This document shows, in pieces, positions 8,599-17,857 of a DNA stretch of 64,000 nt. The position numbers were made by a program, and so were the translations under genes. This stretch comes from Lachnospiraceae bacterium (GTDB taxonomy: Bacteria > Bacillota > Clostridia > Lachnospirales > Lachnospiraceae): the NCBI GenBank assembly GCA_024699325.1, contig JAILPS010000033.1:23288-87287 (forward strand), read 5' to 3'. Numbering within the stretch: the stretch's first letter is position 1; every line of letters begins with the position of its first letter. Under the pieces are notes generated by a model. That model made no database searches, was not told the DNA's origin, and saw only the letters and a list, made by a program, of their open reading frames with translations.

Positions 8599-9630
8599 TT
8601 AATTAAAACCAAATATCTTCTGACAAATCTTGTATACAAAAAGTGTTGTCTTGCGGCCGAGGGAGCCCTTAAGGTTTACGCCCCAGCCAAGTCCCTTGCC
8701 ATATCTGAGCTTCATATACATCTTCTTATTGTGACACTTGATGTAGTTCCACAGCTCCTTCTTCTTATTCAGACTCTCCTTATCTCCGGCCCTCAAGAGA
8801 AGAACTGAGGATATAACCGTGATGATCTCAAGGTACTGATACATGTAGTTTCTAAGGCGCTTATTCTCTATCTCGTCCACATTGTAGGCGTCAACCATGA
8901 GCTGGTTTACGCGAATCTGCTGGTCAATCCTGCCGATCATGACCTGCTCGTTGACCGACTGATCCTCTCTTCCGATAAAATATCTGTAGAAATTCACGTC
9001 TAAATAGTACATCTTCTTCACATATGGAAGTGGCGTGTACACATAGAGGTTGTCAACATAGAAGGTGTGCTCAGGGAGCTTAAGACCACAGTCTCTAAGC
9101 ACTTGTGTGCGGTAGATTACAGAGTGCATTAAAATGTACTGCCCGACATTAAAGCTTCTGACGTCATCCCATGTGAAATACATATTCCTTGGAAGCGCCT
9201 TGTGATATGACATAATCTTCTTGTGCTTGGCGTCAACCTTCTCATACACGAAGTTGCTCACCAGCATATCAAGAGGCTCCTCCTCGCCGAGCGAGCTTCT
9301 AAGAAACTCCAGAATCTTCTTAAATGCCTGGTCGTTGACCCAGTCATCGCTGTCCACAATCTTGATATAGGTTCCCGTGGCGTTCTCGATACCTGTGTTT
9401 ACAGCGCCGCCGTGTCCCTTATTCTCCTGATGAATAGCCCTTATGATGTCAGGATATTCGCTCTGAAGTCTGTCGGCAATCTGGGCTGTGTTGTCCTTCA
9501 CAGAGCCGTCATCCACTATCAGAATCTCCACATCCGGCCCGCCTGTGAGGACTGTCTCCACACAGTGCTCCATATAGGCCGCAGAATTGTAGCACGGTAT
9601 CACTACCGTGAGCAGTTTTTTATGTTCCAT
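8599..9630 (-). CDS. Family 2 glycosyltransferase
   Basis: A 343-residue GT-A-fold enzyme that transfers a sugar from a nucleotide sugar, probably to a surface glycan. It begins MEHKKLLTVVIPCYNSAAYM; the nucleotide-binding Asp residues appear in ILIVDDGSVKDNT, and the metal-binding DXD-like motif is in KIVDSDDWVNDQ (about 91-102). The C-terminal part holds long helices and no clear membrane segment. The ATG at 9630 has GGGAG at a good distance; the longer form starts at TTG and overlaps that site. It lies 19 nt after the CPBP gene and is probably co-transcribed. Acceptor and sugar are unknown. Confidence 0.88.
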   Translation of the reverse strand: MEHKKLLTVVIPCYNSAAYMEHCVETVLTGGPDVEILIVDDGSVKDNTAQIADRLQSEYPDIIRAIHQENKGHGGAVNTGIENATGTYIKIVDSDDWVNDQAFKKILEFLRSSLGEEEPLDMLVSNFVYEKVDAKHKKIMSYHKALPRNMYFTWDDVRSFNVGQYILMHSVIYRTQVLRDCGLKLPEHTFYVDNLYVYTPLPYVKKMYYLDVNFYRYFIGREDQSVNEQVMIGRIDQQIRVNQLMVDAYNVDEIENKRLRNYMYQYLEIITVISSVLLLRAGDKESLNKKKELWNYIKCHNKKMYMKLRYGKGLGWGVNLKGSLGRKTTLFVYKICQKIFGFN

Positions 9631-9649
9631 TACCTTCTCCCCCAAAATA

Positions 9650-10507
9650 TTACTCTACTTCCACCAATGCCTTCTTGGCGAATTTATTGATGATTATTAT
9701 AGACGCAAACAACACAAGCAGCGCTAAAAATGTTGCGGCGATGAGCTGCTGCTCTGAGCCTAAGACAAAGCCGCCGATGGTCTCGTTAGTGCTGAGAAGT
9801 GTTGCCATGAAATTCGCGCCGCAGTGCAAGAGTATAGCAGCCTTGACGCTCTTGAATCTCTCAAATGCATATGCCAAAAACAGTCCGAGCGCAGTCGCAT
9901 ATAGAAACTGTAGGAAATTCATGTGGAATATTCCAAAATAAATAGAGCTTAAAAGCGCTGCGAGACTAAAAATACAGTATGTCCTAAGCTTCTTGTAGAT
10001 GAGGCCTCTGAACATGAGCTCCTCCATAACAGGCGCCAGGATAACTGCTGTAATATATGTGGCAATCAAATCCCCTGAAAGCAAAATCTCCGCCGTCTCT
10101 GTGTAGGTTTCCACAAGAAGTGAATATAACCCGGACAGTATCAGCACACCGTTGATAAACAAAGCCGCCGCCATGCCGAGAACGAATACCAGAACATAGG
10201 CAACAGGATTCATCCTAACATGAACAATATTAAATCTCTTGTTGTCCTTAGCATACATCGGTATGAATATGGCAATGCACACCAGCTGTATCACAATGTT
10301 CAAATATATCGCCCAGTCAGACACCTTCTGCGCACAAAGATCCACATATCTGTTTATTTCAGATGACACTGAAGAACCGTTTTCCGATATAACTACAATT
10401 CCTGCTATAAAAGATGCTCCAAACTGCGCAATTAAGGCAACCACCAGATAGATTAAAAACGGCGTTACAAGATTGATTATTCGCTTTGACCAGTTGTCAC
10501 TCTTCAT
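9650..10507 (-). CDS. CPBP family intramembrane metalloprotease
   Basis: A 285-residue membrane protein with about eight hydrophobic segments. The CPBP (Abi/CAAX-protease-like) motifs are present in order: EELMFRGLIY (the EExxxR motif), IFHMNFLQF (motif 2 His) and HCGANFMA (motif 3 His). Family members cleave peptides or prenylated proteins in the membrane, and some protect against self-made peptides; no bacteriocin-like gene is nearby. It is the first gene of a pair with the glycosyltransferase. GGAAAGGG is upstream of the ATG. Confidence 0.87.
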   Translation of the reverse strand: MKSDNWSKRIINLVTPFLIYLVVALIAQFGASFIAGIVVISENGSSVSSEINRYVDLCAQKVSDWAIYLNIVIQLVCIAIFIPMYAKDNKRFNIVHVRMNPVAYVLVFVLGMAAALFINGVLILSGLYSLLVETYTETAEILLSGDLIATYITAVILAPVMEELMFRGLIYKKLRTYCIFSLAALLSSIYFGIFHMNFLQFLYATALGLFLAYAFERFKSVKAAILLHCGANFMATLLSTNETIGGFVLGSEQQLIAATFLALLVLFASIIIINKFAKKALVEVE

Positions 10508-10586
10508 TTTTCAATCCCTTTCCAAAAAATCAAAACCTATAATAACACATATTATGCGAAAATGGAACGAAAAAAAGCTTAAAAAA

Positions 10587-10617
10587 ATAGTTCCCTGGTC
10601 ATAAACCAGGGAACTAT
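10587..10617 (-). terminator. Terminator after the leucine-rich-repeat gene
   Basis: A 12-bp perfect stem (10587-10598 with 10606-10617) followed on the minus strand by TTTTTTT. Confidence 0.93.
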
Positions 10618-10627
10618 GTGTGTTTAA

Positions 10628-13078
10628 TTAGAATGGTGAGCTTGAATGCTTAGCTGCAACATCAACCTGACCGTCATATGCATGAACAATCTGGATGTAT
10701 ACACTAGGCGGTAACTTCTCACAGTAAGCCTCTGATTCTGGAACCGACTTATCAAGAGGGAATACTGCACGAAGCTCCTTGCTAAGCCCCTCGTCCTCCA
10801 TCATGTAATCGTCAGCTACATACTCAGGAACCTCTAAGTAATCCATAATCTGCTTTCTGATCTCTGCTCTGGACTCGTCATCCTTATCCTTAAGCCAGAA
10901 TGAAATCTCCAGCGCATATGCCTTATTCTTGATATTAGGAGCTGTTGGTGGCATTCCTGTCGCCCACTTGCTCTTGATATTGTTGCTACGGCAATATGTA
11001 TAGATAGGTGATCCGTTGCTGCAGTAGATTGTAAGCTTCGGAATCATGCTCTGTCCCATCTTAGGGAAGAAGATTCTTGTTCCAAGACGTGTAACGCTCG
11101 GAGGGATGGTAACCTTATTAAGTGATGAACATCCGTAGAACGCCTTATCGCCGATGGATACAGTAGAGTTAGGAATCACGATACCCTCAAGTGATGTACA
11201 CTCGTTAAATGCAGATGCCTCGATGGCTCTGATGCCCTCAGGAATAGTAATCTCCTTAAGACCTGTACAGTGAGCCATACACTGCTTACTGATCCACTTA
11301 GGACCCTCAGGGAATACAATGCTCTCGAGACTCTCACATCTGTAGAATGCATAAGGTCCGATATCTGTCATCTTATCTGGAAGAGTGAACTGATTGAGCT
11401 CCTTACACTCTGCAAATGCAGCTGTCTTGATAGACGTTACTGTCTGTGGAAGAGCTACGCCCTGAAGCTTAGAACAGCCGTAGAAGCACTCTGAACCGAT
11501 GAACTCGATACCCTCCTGGATGTCTACCAGGTTGATTTCCTCGTTCTTGGCAAATGCACGACCTGCAAGCGCGATAACCTTCTTACCGCTTACAACATCA
11601 GGGATTGTTACATATGTATAGCCTGTTGCAATGTATTTATCAATGACAATCTTGCCATCAACCTCATGGTACTCGTAAACACCCTCCATCTCATCTTCTG
11701 TCTCAGGGATAGGTGCCTCGATGATATTGATTGCAGGAACATCTGGCTCAGGTTCTGGCTCTGGCTCTGGCTCTGGTTCCGGCTCAGGTTCTGGCTCTGG
11801 CTCAGGTTCTGGCTCTGGAGCTGGTTCAGGCTCTGGAGCTGGTGCTGGAGCTGGCTCTGGAGCTGGTGCTGGCTCTGGTGCCGGTGCAGGCGTTGGCTCT
11901 GGTGCCAGTGCTGGCTCTGGTGCCACAGGAGGTGTAATTTCCTCAGCCTTAGGTGCCTCTTCAACAGTATCCTCAACTGTTATATCAGCTGCATCAACGA
12001 CCTCAACATTCTCTCCCGGTGCCTGTGGCTTAGGAGGTGCTGCAGGAGCTGCATCTGAAGGTGGTGTGCTAAATCCGACATCTCCTCTGTCAGATGAATC
12101 TCTCTGATAGTTAGGGAACACCTTAATTCCTGGTGGCGGTGGTGGAGGAGGTGGAAGTGGCGTCTGGCCATTACCTGCTTCCTTCTTATCGCCCTTATTC
12201 TTCTTATCGCTGTCAGCGTCTGTTCCAAGATTGATAGGCTCTGAGGACTTCGGCTCCTCTTCCTTCTTCTTCTTGCCAAATCCAAATCTGCTCAAGAAAC
12301 CAGAAGCTCCTGTTTCCTGCTCTTCATGCTCAAGATTAATATTCTCCGCTGTATCGCCACGGTCTGACTCTCTTGAGTAAGAAGGGAAATACTTAGGTCC
12401 TGAAGCTGCAGGAGGCGGTGTCTGCCTTGTGCCGTCGCCACGGTCTGACTCTCTGGTGTAGCTAGGATAATATCTCTGAGCTGGTCCAGGAGGTGGCGGT
12501 GGAACCTGCTTGGTTGAACCTGCCTGTGCATATGGATCATATGCAGGCGGATCCTGTGCCGGTGGCGGAGGTGTCTGCTGCGCATATGGATTAAATGGCG
12601 GCGGATCCTGCCTAGGTGCCGGTGCCGGTGCTGGTGGCGGTGTCTGAGCTGTCTCTCCCTGTGGAGGTGGTGGTGTCTGCTGTGTCTGTGCCTGAGATCC
12701 CTTAGTGCGGTTCACAACTGGTCCTGCAGGGATCGGATAGTCGATATCCGGATCACCATTCTGAGGAATAGGGGTTCCACACATAGGACAAACCTTGAAG
12801 TTGTTGTTGAGCGGATAATTACACTGTGGACAAAACTTCGGTCTGGCCTCCTCCTCAGCAAGGTACTTCTCGAGATCCTCGTGCTGTCCCTTGTAGGTGA
12901 GAAGCTTAGACTTCATCTCAGTGTAACTGTCTCTCGTCTCCTTCAGTTCCTCTGACATCAGCTCAATCTGGTTCTCGATCAGCAGAAGCTTCTGACCCAT
13001 CTCGTCATGAAGAGAGGACTCGAAGCTATCCAGGGATGTTATCAATTCCTGTTGTTTTGCTTTCGCTGAGCTGTTCAT
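10628..13078 (-). CDS. Zinc-ribbon, proline-rich, leucine-rich-repeat protein
   Basis: This 816-residue protein has no signal peptide or membrane segment, so it is probably cytoplasmic. Order of parts: coiled coil (about 1-80); zinc ribbon with Cys83, Cys86, Cys97 and Cys100; low-complexity region rich in Pro and Gln (about 120-350) with polyproline runs; an acidic Pro-Glu repeat (about 385-445); then BspA-type leucine-rich repeats (about 470-700) with units such as [20 protein letters not shown]; and a charged C-terminal domain. The low-complexity part holds three copies of a novel motif: [13 protein letters not shown] (203-215), [13 protein letters not shown] (230-242) and [14 protein letters not shown] (320-333). 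The layout suggests a scaffold or binding protein. It is monocistronic, with a terminator at 10587. Function unknown. Confidence 0.8.
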   Translation of the reverse strand: MNSSAKAKQQELITSLDSFESSLHDEMGQKLLLIENQIELMSEELKETRDSYTEMKSKLLTYKGQHEDLEKYLAEEEARPKFCPQCNYPLNNNFKVCPMCGTPIPQNGDPDIDYPIPAGPVVNRTKGSQAQTQQTPPPPQGETAQTPPPAPAPAPRQDPPPFNPYAQQTPPPPAQDPPAYDPYAQAGSTKQVPPPPPGPAQRYYPSYTRESDRGDGTRQTPPPAASGPKYFPSYSRESDRGDTAENINLEHEEQETGASGFLSRFGFGKKKKEEEPKSSEPINLGTDADSDKKNKGDKKEAGNGQTPLPPPPPPPPGIKVFPNYQRDSSDRGDVGFSTPPSDAAPAAPPKPQAPGENVEVVDAADITVEDTVEEAPKAEEITPPVAPEPALAPEPTPAPAPEPAPAPEPAPAPAPEPEPAPEPEPEPEPEPEPEPEPEPEPEPEPDVPAINIIEAPIPETEDEMEGVYEYHEVDGKIVIDKYIATGYTYVTIPDVVSGKKVIALAGRAFAKNEEINLVDIQEGIEFIGSECFYGCSKLQGVALPQTVTSIKTAAFAECKELNQFTLPDKMTDIGPYAFYRCESLESIVFPEGPKWISKQCMAHCTGLKEITIPEGIRAIEASAFNECTSLEGIVIPNSTVSIGDKAFYGCSSLNKVTIPPSVTRLGTRIFFPKMGQSMIPKLTIYCSNGSPIYTYCRSNNIKSKWATGMPPTAPNIKNKAYALEISFWLKDKDDESRAEIRKQIMDYLEVPEYVADDYMMEDEGLSKELRAVFPLDKSVPESEAYCEKLPPSVYIQIVHAYDGQVDVAAKHSSSPF
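11742..11929 (-). repeat. Six-base tandem repeats coding the Pro-Glu tract
   Basis: About 190 nt of imperfect hexamers (GGCTCT, GGCTCA, GGTTCT and variants on the plus strand) encode alternating Pro-Glu and Pro-Ala. All units are multiples of three, so slippage would change length without a frameshift. The opposite strand shows Gly-Ser-rich open frames that are artefacts. Confidence 0.85.
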
Positions 13079-13323
13079 ACTAAATCATCTCCATTCTCAG
13101 TTTATTGAACGAAAATAACAAAAAGTCAGGCATAGTAGGTATACTTTGCCACGATTATCATACGTTCTAAATCAACTATAAAAAGTATAACACATTTTCT
13201 GACAATTGCACCAATAAAAATCATAAAATTTCAATTTTTATCTATATTTCATATAATGTAGGTCTGTTTTTGAGCAAAATAAACAAGGCAATTTGTTATT
13301 GTGCAAAAAACGGAAAAAATTTA

Positions 13324-13348
13324 AAGGCTGCGGATTAACCACAGCCTT
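13324..13348 (-). terminator. Terminator of carAB
   Basis: Stem AAGGCTGCGG (13324-13333) with CCACAGCCTT (13339-13348), one G-U pair, then TAAATTTTTT on the minus strand. Confidence 0.85.
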
Positions 13349-13359
13349 AAATTTAAAAA

Positions 13360-16300
13360 TTATCTTGTTCCAATGGTGGCGATATCGATAAGAGTGAGCG
13401 CCTCCTCCCTGTTTTCAAGGGATGTAACTAACGCCTCAGCCGTGTCGATTGCAGTCAGAACATTGACACCTGTCTCGATTGCGTGGCGTCTGATTAAGAA
13501 ACCGTCGTGGCTTCTGTAAGCGCCCGGGCTTGGGGTGTCGATGACCAGATCTATAGGATTATCGTGGTCAAGTATCAGGTCTAAGAGGTTAGGTGAAGGC
13601 TGCTCGAGCTTATTCACTCTGACTGCGGGAAGACCTGCCGCCTTAAGGGCGTTACATGTATTCATGGTGGCGTAGATTTCGTAGCCGACATTGATGAAAC
13701 GTCTTGCGATATCTACGGCCTCATCCTTGTCGCTGTCCTTAACCGTCATGACCATTCTCTTGGACTTAGGAAGGTTGATGCCAGCTCCTAAGAACGCCTT
13801 ATAGAGTGCCTCGTTAAATGTTTTGGCGATACCTAAGCACTCTCCTGTGGACTTCATCTCAGGGCCGAGTCCTATGTCGGCGCCTCGAAGCTTCTCGAAG
13901 GAGAATACAGGCATCTTGATAGCAACGTAGTCAGCCTCAGGCTGAAGTCCAGGCTTATAGCCCAACTCCTTAATGGTGTGTCCGCAGATAATCTTGGTCG
14001 CAAGCTTGACGATCGGGATACCTGTAACCTTGCTGATGTATGGAACAGTACGGCTTGATCGAGGGTTCACCTCTATAACGTAAACCTCCTCACCGACAGC
14101 GATAAACTGTATGTTTATCATGCCCTTGACATGGAGCGCTGTTGCAAGCCTCTTGGTATAGTCCTCTATAATCTCCTTAATCTTAGGAGTCAGGGTTCTC
14201 GCAGGGTATACTGAAATACTGTCGCCTGAGTGAATGCCGGCTCTCTCGATATGCTCCATGATTCCAGGAATTAAAATATCCTCGCCGTCGCAGATTGCGT
14301 CGACCTCGACCTCCTTGCCCATCATATATTTATCAACAAGGATCGGATGCTCCTGGGCAATCCTGTTGATGATTCCTATGAACTCCTTAATATCGCTGTC
14401 GCTTATGGCAATCTGCATGCCCTGACCGCCCAAAACATATGAAGGGCGAACAAGCACAGGATAGCCTAAATCGTTGGCAGCCTTGATGGCCTCATCGCAT
14501 GTGAATACTGTGTGGCCGGCAGGTCTTGGAATGCCTGTCTTTTCGAGAATCTCGTCAAAGAGCTCTCTGTCCTCTGCGGCATCCACATCCTCGGCCTTCG
14601 TTCCAAGGATCGGCACGCCCATCTTCATAAGCGCCTCGGTGAGCTTGATGGCGGTCTGTCCGCCAAACTGCACTACCGCTCCGTCAGGATGCTCAAGATT
14701 AACGATTGACTCCACATCCTCCGCGGTTAACGGCTCGAAGTAGAGCTTGTCGGCGATATCGAAGTCTGTAGATACAGTCTCAGGGTTGTTATTTACAATA
14801 ATGGTCTCGTAGCCTTCCTCGGCAAACGCCCATGTACAGTGAACTGAGCAGAAGTCAAACTCTATACCCTGTCCGATTCTTATTGGACCTGAGCCTAAAA
14901 CCAGGACCTTCCTGCGCCCCTCTGTCTTAACCACCTCGTTCTCGCTGCCGTATACGGAGTAGTAGTAAGGTGTTGCCGCGTCAAACTCTGCGGCGCAGGT
15001 GTCAACCATCTTAAATGCTGCTGTGATGCCGTTATCATAGCGAAGCTGCTTAACCTCCGCCTCAGTCCTTCCGGTGAGCTTTGCAATCACGCTGTCAGGA
15101 AACTCCAGGCGCTTAGCCTCTGCGAGAAGCTCAGTTGTGAGTTCCTCAGACAAAAGGCGCTGCTCCATCTCAACCAATATGGCAATCTTATCTATAAACC
15201 AGAAGTCAATCTTGGTCTTCTCGTGGATCTCCTCGTAGCTTACGCCCCTTCTTATGCACTCTGCGATAAGGTAAATGCGGCGGTCATCCACAACATTTAA
15301 CATATCCCTGAGCTCATCGTCGTTCACATCCTTATAGTAGTCGACGATAAGGCTGTCTACATGCTGCTCCAGTGAGCGGATGGCCTTCATGAGGCCTGCC
15401 TCGAAGTTGTTTGCGATGGCCATAACCTCTCCTGTGGCCTTCATCTGTGTGGTCAATGTTCTCTTCGCACTTAAGAACTTGTCAAATGGAAGTCTCGGTA
15501 TCTTGACAACACAGTAGTCAAGCATGGGCTCGAAGCTTGCAAATGTCTTCTTGGTGATGGCGTTAGGTATCTCGTCCAGGGTGTAGCCAAGGGCAATCTT
15601 AGCTGCAACCTTCGCGATAGGATAACCTGTCGCCTTAGATGCCAGCGCCGAAGAACGGCTGACTCTGGGGTTAACCTCTATTACACAGTACTCGAAGCTG
15701 TCAGGATTTAAGGCAAACTGACAGTTACATCCTCCTGTGATGCCAAGCTCTGTGATTATGTTAAGGGCAGATGTACGAAGCATCTGATATTCCTTGTCTC
15801 CTAATGTCTGTGAAGGAGCAACGACGATGGAATCGCCTGTGTGAACACCTACGGGGTCAATGTTTTCCATGTTGCAGACTGTGATAACATTGCCCGCGCC
15901 GTCTCGCATTACCTCGTACTCTATCTCCTTCCATCCCGCGATACATCTCTCGACCAAAACCTCTCCAACTCTTGAGAGTCTTAAGCCGTTTGAGAGAATC
16001 TCCTCGAGCTCGTCGTCGTCATGGGCGATGCCGCCGCCGCTTCCGCCGAGGGTATATGCAGGTCTTAAAACTACAGGATAGCCAATCTTGTGGGAAAACT
16101 CCAAACCGTCAGGGACGTTGTTTACCACAAGTGAAGCCGCAACAGGCTCGCCTATCTTCTCCATGGTCTCCTTGAAGGCCTGGCGGTCCTCAGCCCTGAA
16201 GATTGTGTCAGGGGTGGTGCCTATCAGACGGCAGCCGTACTTGTCCAGGATTCCCTTTTCGGCAAGCTCCATTCCAAGGTTAAGTCCTGCCTGACCTCCG

Positions 16301-16569
16301 ATGGTGGCAAGCAGTCCGTCCGGTCTCTCCTTCGCGATTATGCTCTCAAGCACATCAACTGTGAGGGGCTCGATATATACGTGATCAGCGATATCCTTAT
16401 CGGTCATGATGGTTGCAGGGTTGGAGTTTACAAGCACAACCTCTATGCCCTCCTCCTTGAGAGAACGGCAGGCCTGTGTTCCCGCGTAGTCAAACTCTGC
16501 GGCCTGTCCGATGACGATGGGACCTGAGCCGATCATTAAAACCTTCCTGATAGAATTATCCTTAGGCAT
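13360..16569 (-). CDS. carB: Carbamoyl-phosphate synthase large subunit
   Basis: CarB makes carbamoyl phosphate from bicarbonate, two ATP and ammonia delivered by CarA, for arginine and pyrimidine synthesis. The 1069-residue length is normal. Both ATP-grasp halves are visible: KVLMIGSGPIVIGQAAEFDY and LRPAYTLGGSGGG in the first, KVLVLGSGPIRIGQGIEFDF and VRPSYVLGGQGM in the second. The C-terminal MGS-like allosteric domain (about 940-1069) ends with DTPSPGAYRSHDGFLIRRHA. The start overlaps the 3' end of carA by 8 nt, so translation is coupled. Confidence 0.97.
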   Translation of the reverse strand: MPKDNSIRKVLMIGSGPIVIGQAAEFDYAGTQACRSLKEEGIEVVLVNSNPATIMTDKDIADHVYIEPLTVDVLESIIAKERPDGLLATIGGQAGLNLGMELAEKGILDKYGCRLIGTTPDTIFRAEDRQAFKETMEKIGEPVAASLVVNNVPDGLEFSHKIGYPVVLRPAYTLGGSGGGIAHDDDELEEILSNGLRLSRVGEVLVERCIAGWKEIEYEVMRDGAGNVITVCNMENIDPVGVHTGDSIVVAPSQTLGDKEYQMLRTSALNIITELGITGGCNCQFALNPDSFEYCVIEVNPRVSRSSALASKATGYPIAKVAAKIALGYTLDEIPNAITKKTFASFEPMLDYCVVKIPRLPFDKFLSAKRTLTTQMKATGEVMAIANNFEAGLMKAIRSLEQHVDSLIVDYYKDVNDDELRDMLNVVDDRRIYLIAECIRRGVSYEEIHEKTKIDFWFIDKIAILVEMEQRLLSEELTTELLAEAKRLEFPDSVIAKLTGRTEAEVKQLRYDNGITAAFKMVDTCAAEFDAATPYYYSVYGSENEVVKTEGRRKVLVLGSGPIRIGQGIEFDFCSVHCTWAFAEEGYETIIVNNNPETVSTDFDIADKLYFEPLTAEDVESIVNLEHPDGAVVQFGGQTAIKLTEALMKMGVPILGTKAEDVDAAEDRELFDEILEKTGIPRPAGHTVFTCDEAIKAANDLGYPVLVRPSYVLGGQGMQIAISDSDIKEFIGIINRIAQEHPILVDKYMMGKEVEVDAICDGEDILIPGIMEHIERAGIHSGDSISVYPARTLTPKIKEIIEDYTKRLATALHVKGMINIQFIAVGEEVYVIEVNPRSSRTVPYISKVTGIPIVKLATKIICGHTIKELGYKPGLQPEADYVAIKMPVFSFEKLRGADIGLGPEMKSTGECLGIAKTFNEALYKAFLGAGINLPKSKRMVMTVKDSDKDEAVDIARRFINVGYEIYATMNTCNALKAAGLPAVRVNKLEQPSPNLLDLILDHDNPIDLVIDTPSPGAYRSHDGFLIRRHAIETGVNVLTAIDTAEALVTSLENREEALTLIDIATIGTR

Positions 16570-17641
16570 TCTTCTTCACCTCCATCATCTTCATAAATCT
16601 GTCAAACAAATAGCCTGAATCTAATGGTCCGGGGCAAGCCTCCGGGTGGTACTGAACTGTAAAAATGTTTTTGCCTGTGTATTTTAAGCCCTCGTTGGTT
16701 CCGTCGTTGACATTTACAAATGCCGGAACTGCAACCTTCTCGTCAATGCTTGAATCATCCACTGCATAGCCGTGGTTTTGTGATGTGATGTAGACTCTTC
16801 CGGTCTCCATATCCTTCACAGGGTGGTTGCCGCCGCGGTGACCATACTTAAGCTTATAGGTTCTGATGCCGTTAGCCAAAGCCATGAGCTGATGTCCCAA
16901 ACAGATGGCAAATATCGGAACGTCTGAGGCGTAAAACTTCTTAATCTCCTGGATGATTGCGACATTCTCTGCAGGGTCTCCGGGACCGTTTGAGAGCATG
17001 ATGCCGTCAGGATTGGTTGATAAAACCTCCTCGGCAGGCGTGTCTGCAGGATAAACAGTCACCTCGCAGCCCCTCTTGTTGAGGCTCTCGGCGATATTAT
17101 CCTTGGCGCCAAAATCCATGAGGGCAACTCTGTAGCCGTCACCCTTCAAAACATATTTTTCCCTGGTGGTAGTTTTTAGAACAACACCTCTTGGAGAGTA
17201 CTCCTTAAGTCTGGCGATGACAGCGTCTAAATCGAAGTTCTCATCCCTGGTTATCATGCCGTTCATGGTTCCCTTATCTCTTAAAATCTTGGTAAGGGCT
17301 CTGGTGTCGATGCCTGCGATGCCCGGAACATTCTGCTTCTCAAGAAACTCCTGAATGGTTCCCTGACATCTGAAGTTGCTCGGAATTCTGGACAGCTCTC
17401 TCACGATGAAGCCGTCAGGCCATGCCTGTCTGGACTCCATATCGTCGTAGCAGATGCCATAGTTTCCGATAAGCGGATATGTCATGACCACCGCCTGGCC
17501 TGCGTATGACGGGTCAGTCAGCACCTCAAGATATCCTGTCATGGATGTGTTAAAAACTATCTCGCTGATGATCTCTCTGTCAGCTCCGATAGCAGTTCCC
17601 GTGAAGACGTGACCGTCCTCCAAAATAAGAAATGCTTTCAT
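16562..17641 (-). CDS. carA: Carbamoyl-phosphate synthase small subunit
   Basis: CarA is the glutaminase subunit that feeds ammonia to CarB. The 359-residue protein has the N-terminal CarA domain (FNTSMTGYLEVLTDPSYAGQ at about 30) and a C-terminal class I glutamine amidotransferase with nucleophile elbow AICLGHQLMALA (Cys around 244) and the catalytic His/Glu region VQYHPEACPGPLD. It is the first gene of the carAB operon, with a candidate promoter at 17763-17792 and a leader of about 115 nt. I see no PyrR binding site, T-box or arginine attenuator in the leader. Confidence 0.97.
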   Translation of the reverse strand: MKAFLILEDGHVFTGTAIGADREIISEIVFNTSMTGYLEVLTDPSYAGQAVVMTYPLIGNYGICYDDMESRQAWPDGFIVRELSRIPSNFRCQGTIQEFLEKQNVPGIAGIDTRALTKILRDKGTMNGMITRDENFDLDAVIARLKEYSPRGVVLKTTTREKYVLKGDGYRVALMDFGAKDNIAESLNKRGCEVTVYPADTPAEEVLSTNPDGIMLSNGPGDPAENVAIIQEIKKFYASDVPIFAICLGHQLMALANGIRTYKLKYGHRGGNHPVKDMETGRVYITSQNHGYAVDDSSIDEKVAVPAFVNVNDGTNEGLKYTGKNIFTVQYHPEACPGPLDSGYLFDRFMKMMEVKKNA

Positions 17642-17762
17642 GATTTCTTCTTCCTTCCTGAACTAAAAAACTACCTGCCAAATGTTTTATTGCATACAAA
17701 GAGCAAGAAAAGGCTGACTTCTTTGTCGTTTTATCTTAGGCCCCTTCCTGCACATTGCGTCT

Positions 17763-17792
17763 ATACTATCATAAATGCAATGTTTTTTTCAA
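17763..17792 (-). promoter_or_regulatory. Candidate promoter of carAB
   Basis: Minus-strand TTGAAA (17787-17792), an 18-nt spacer, then TAGTAT (17763-17768). Confidence 0.5.
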
Positions 17793-17829
17793 TAGGAAAT
17801 TGCATTATTTTAAATTACGCTCCAAAAAC

Positions 17830-17851
17830 AGCCCGGGCATCTGCCCGGGCT
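17830..17851 (-). terminator. Terminator after glgB
   Basis: A very GC-rich perfect inverted repeat (AGCCCGGGCA with TGCCCGGGCT) followed on the minus strand by GTTTTTGG, 7 nt past the glgB stop. Confidence 0.85.
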
Positions 17852-17857
17852 TAATCG

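Noticed and set aside
9223..9690. A long plus-strand open frame across the glycosyltransferase gene
   Set aside because: It is the reverse-strand shadow of a well-supported GT2 gene and has no ribosome site or recognisable domain.
11721..12107. A 128-residue open frame on the plus strand that reads as Gly-Ser repeats
   Set aside because: It is the antisense of the Pro-Glu repeat of the leucine-rich-repeat protein; the repeat composition creates it, and it has no ribosome site.
10628..13078. Surface adhesin role from the RGD sequences and BspA-type repeats
   Set aside because: There is no signal peptide, membrane helix or wall-anchor motif, so an extracellular RGD role is unsupported.
17642..17790. 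A PyrR attenuator or other pyrimidine control in the carA leader
   Set aside because: No PyrR binding consensus, terminator or antiterminator pair is visible in the leader.
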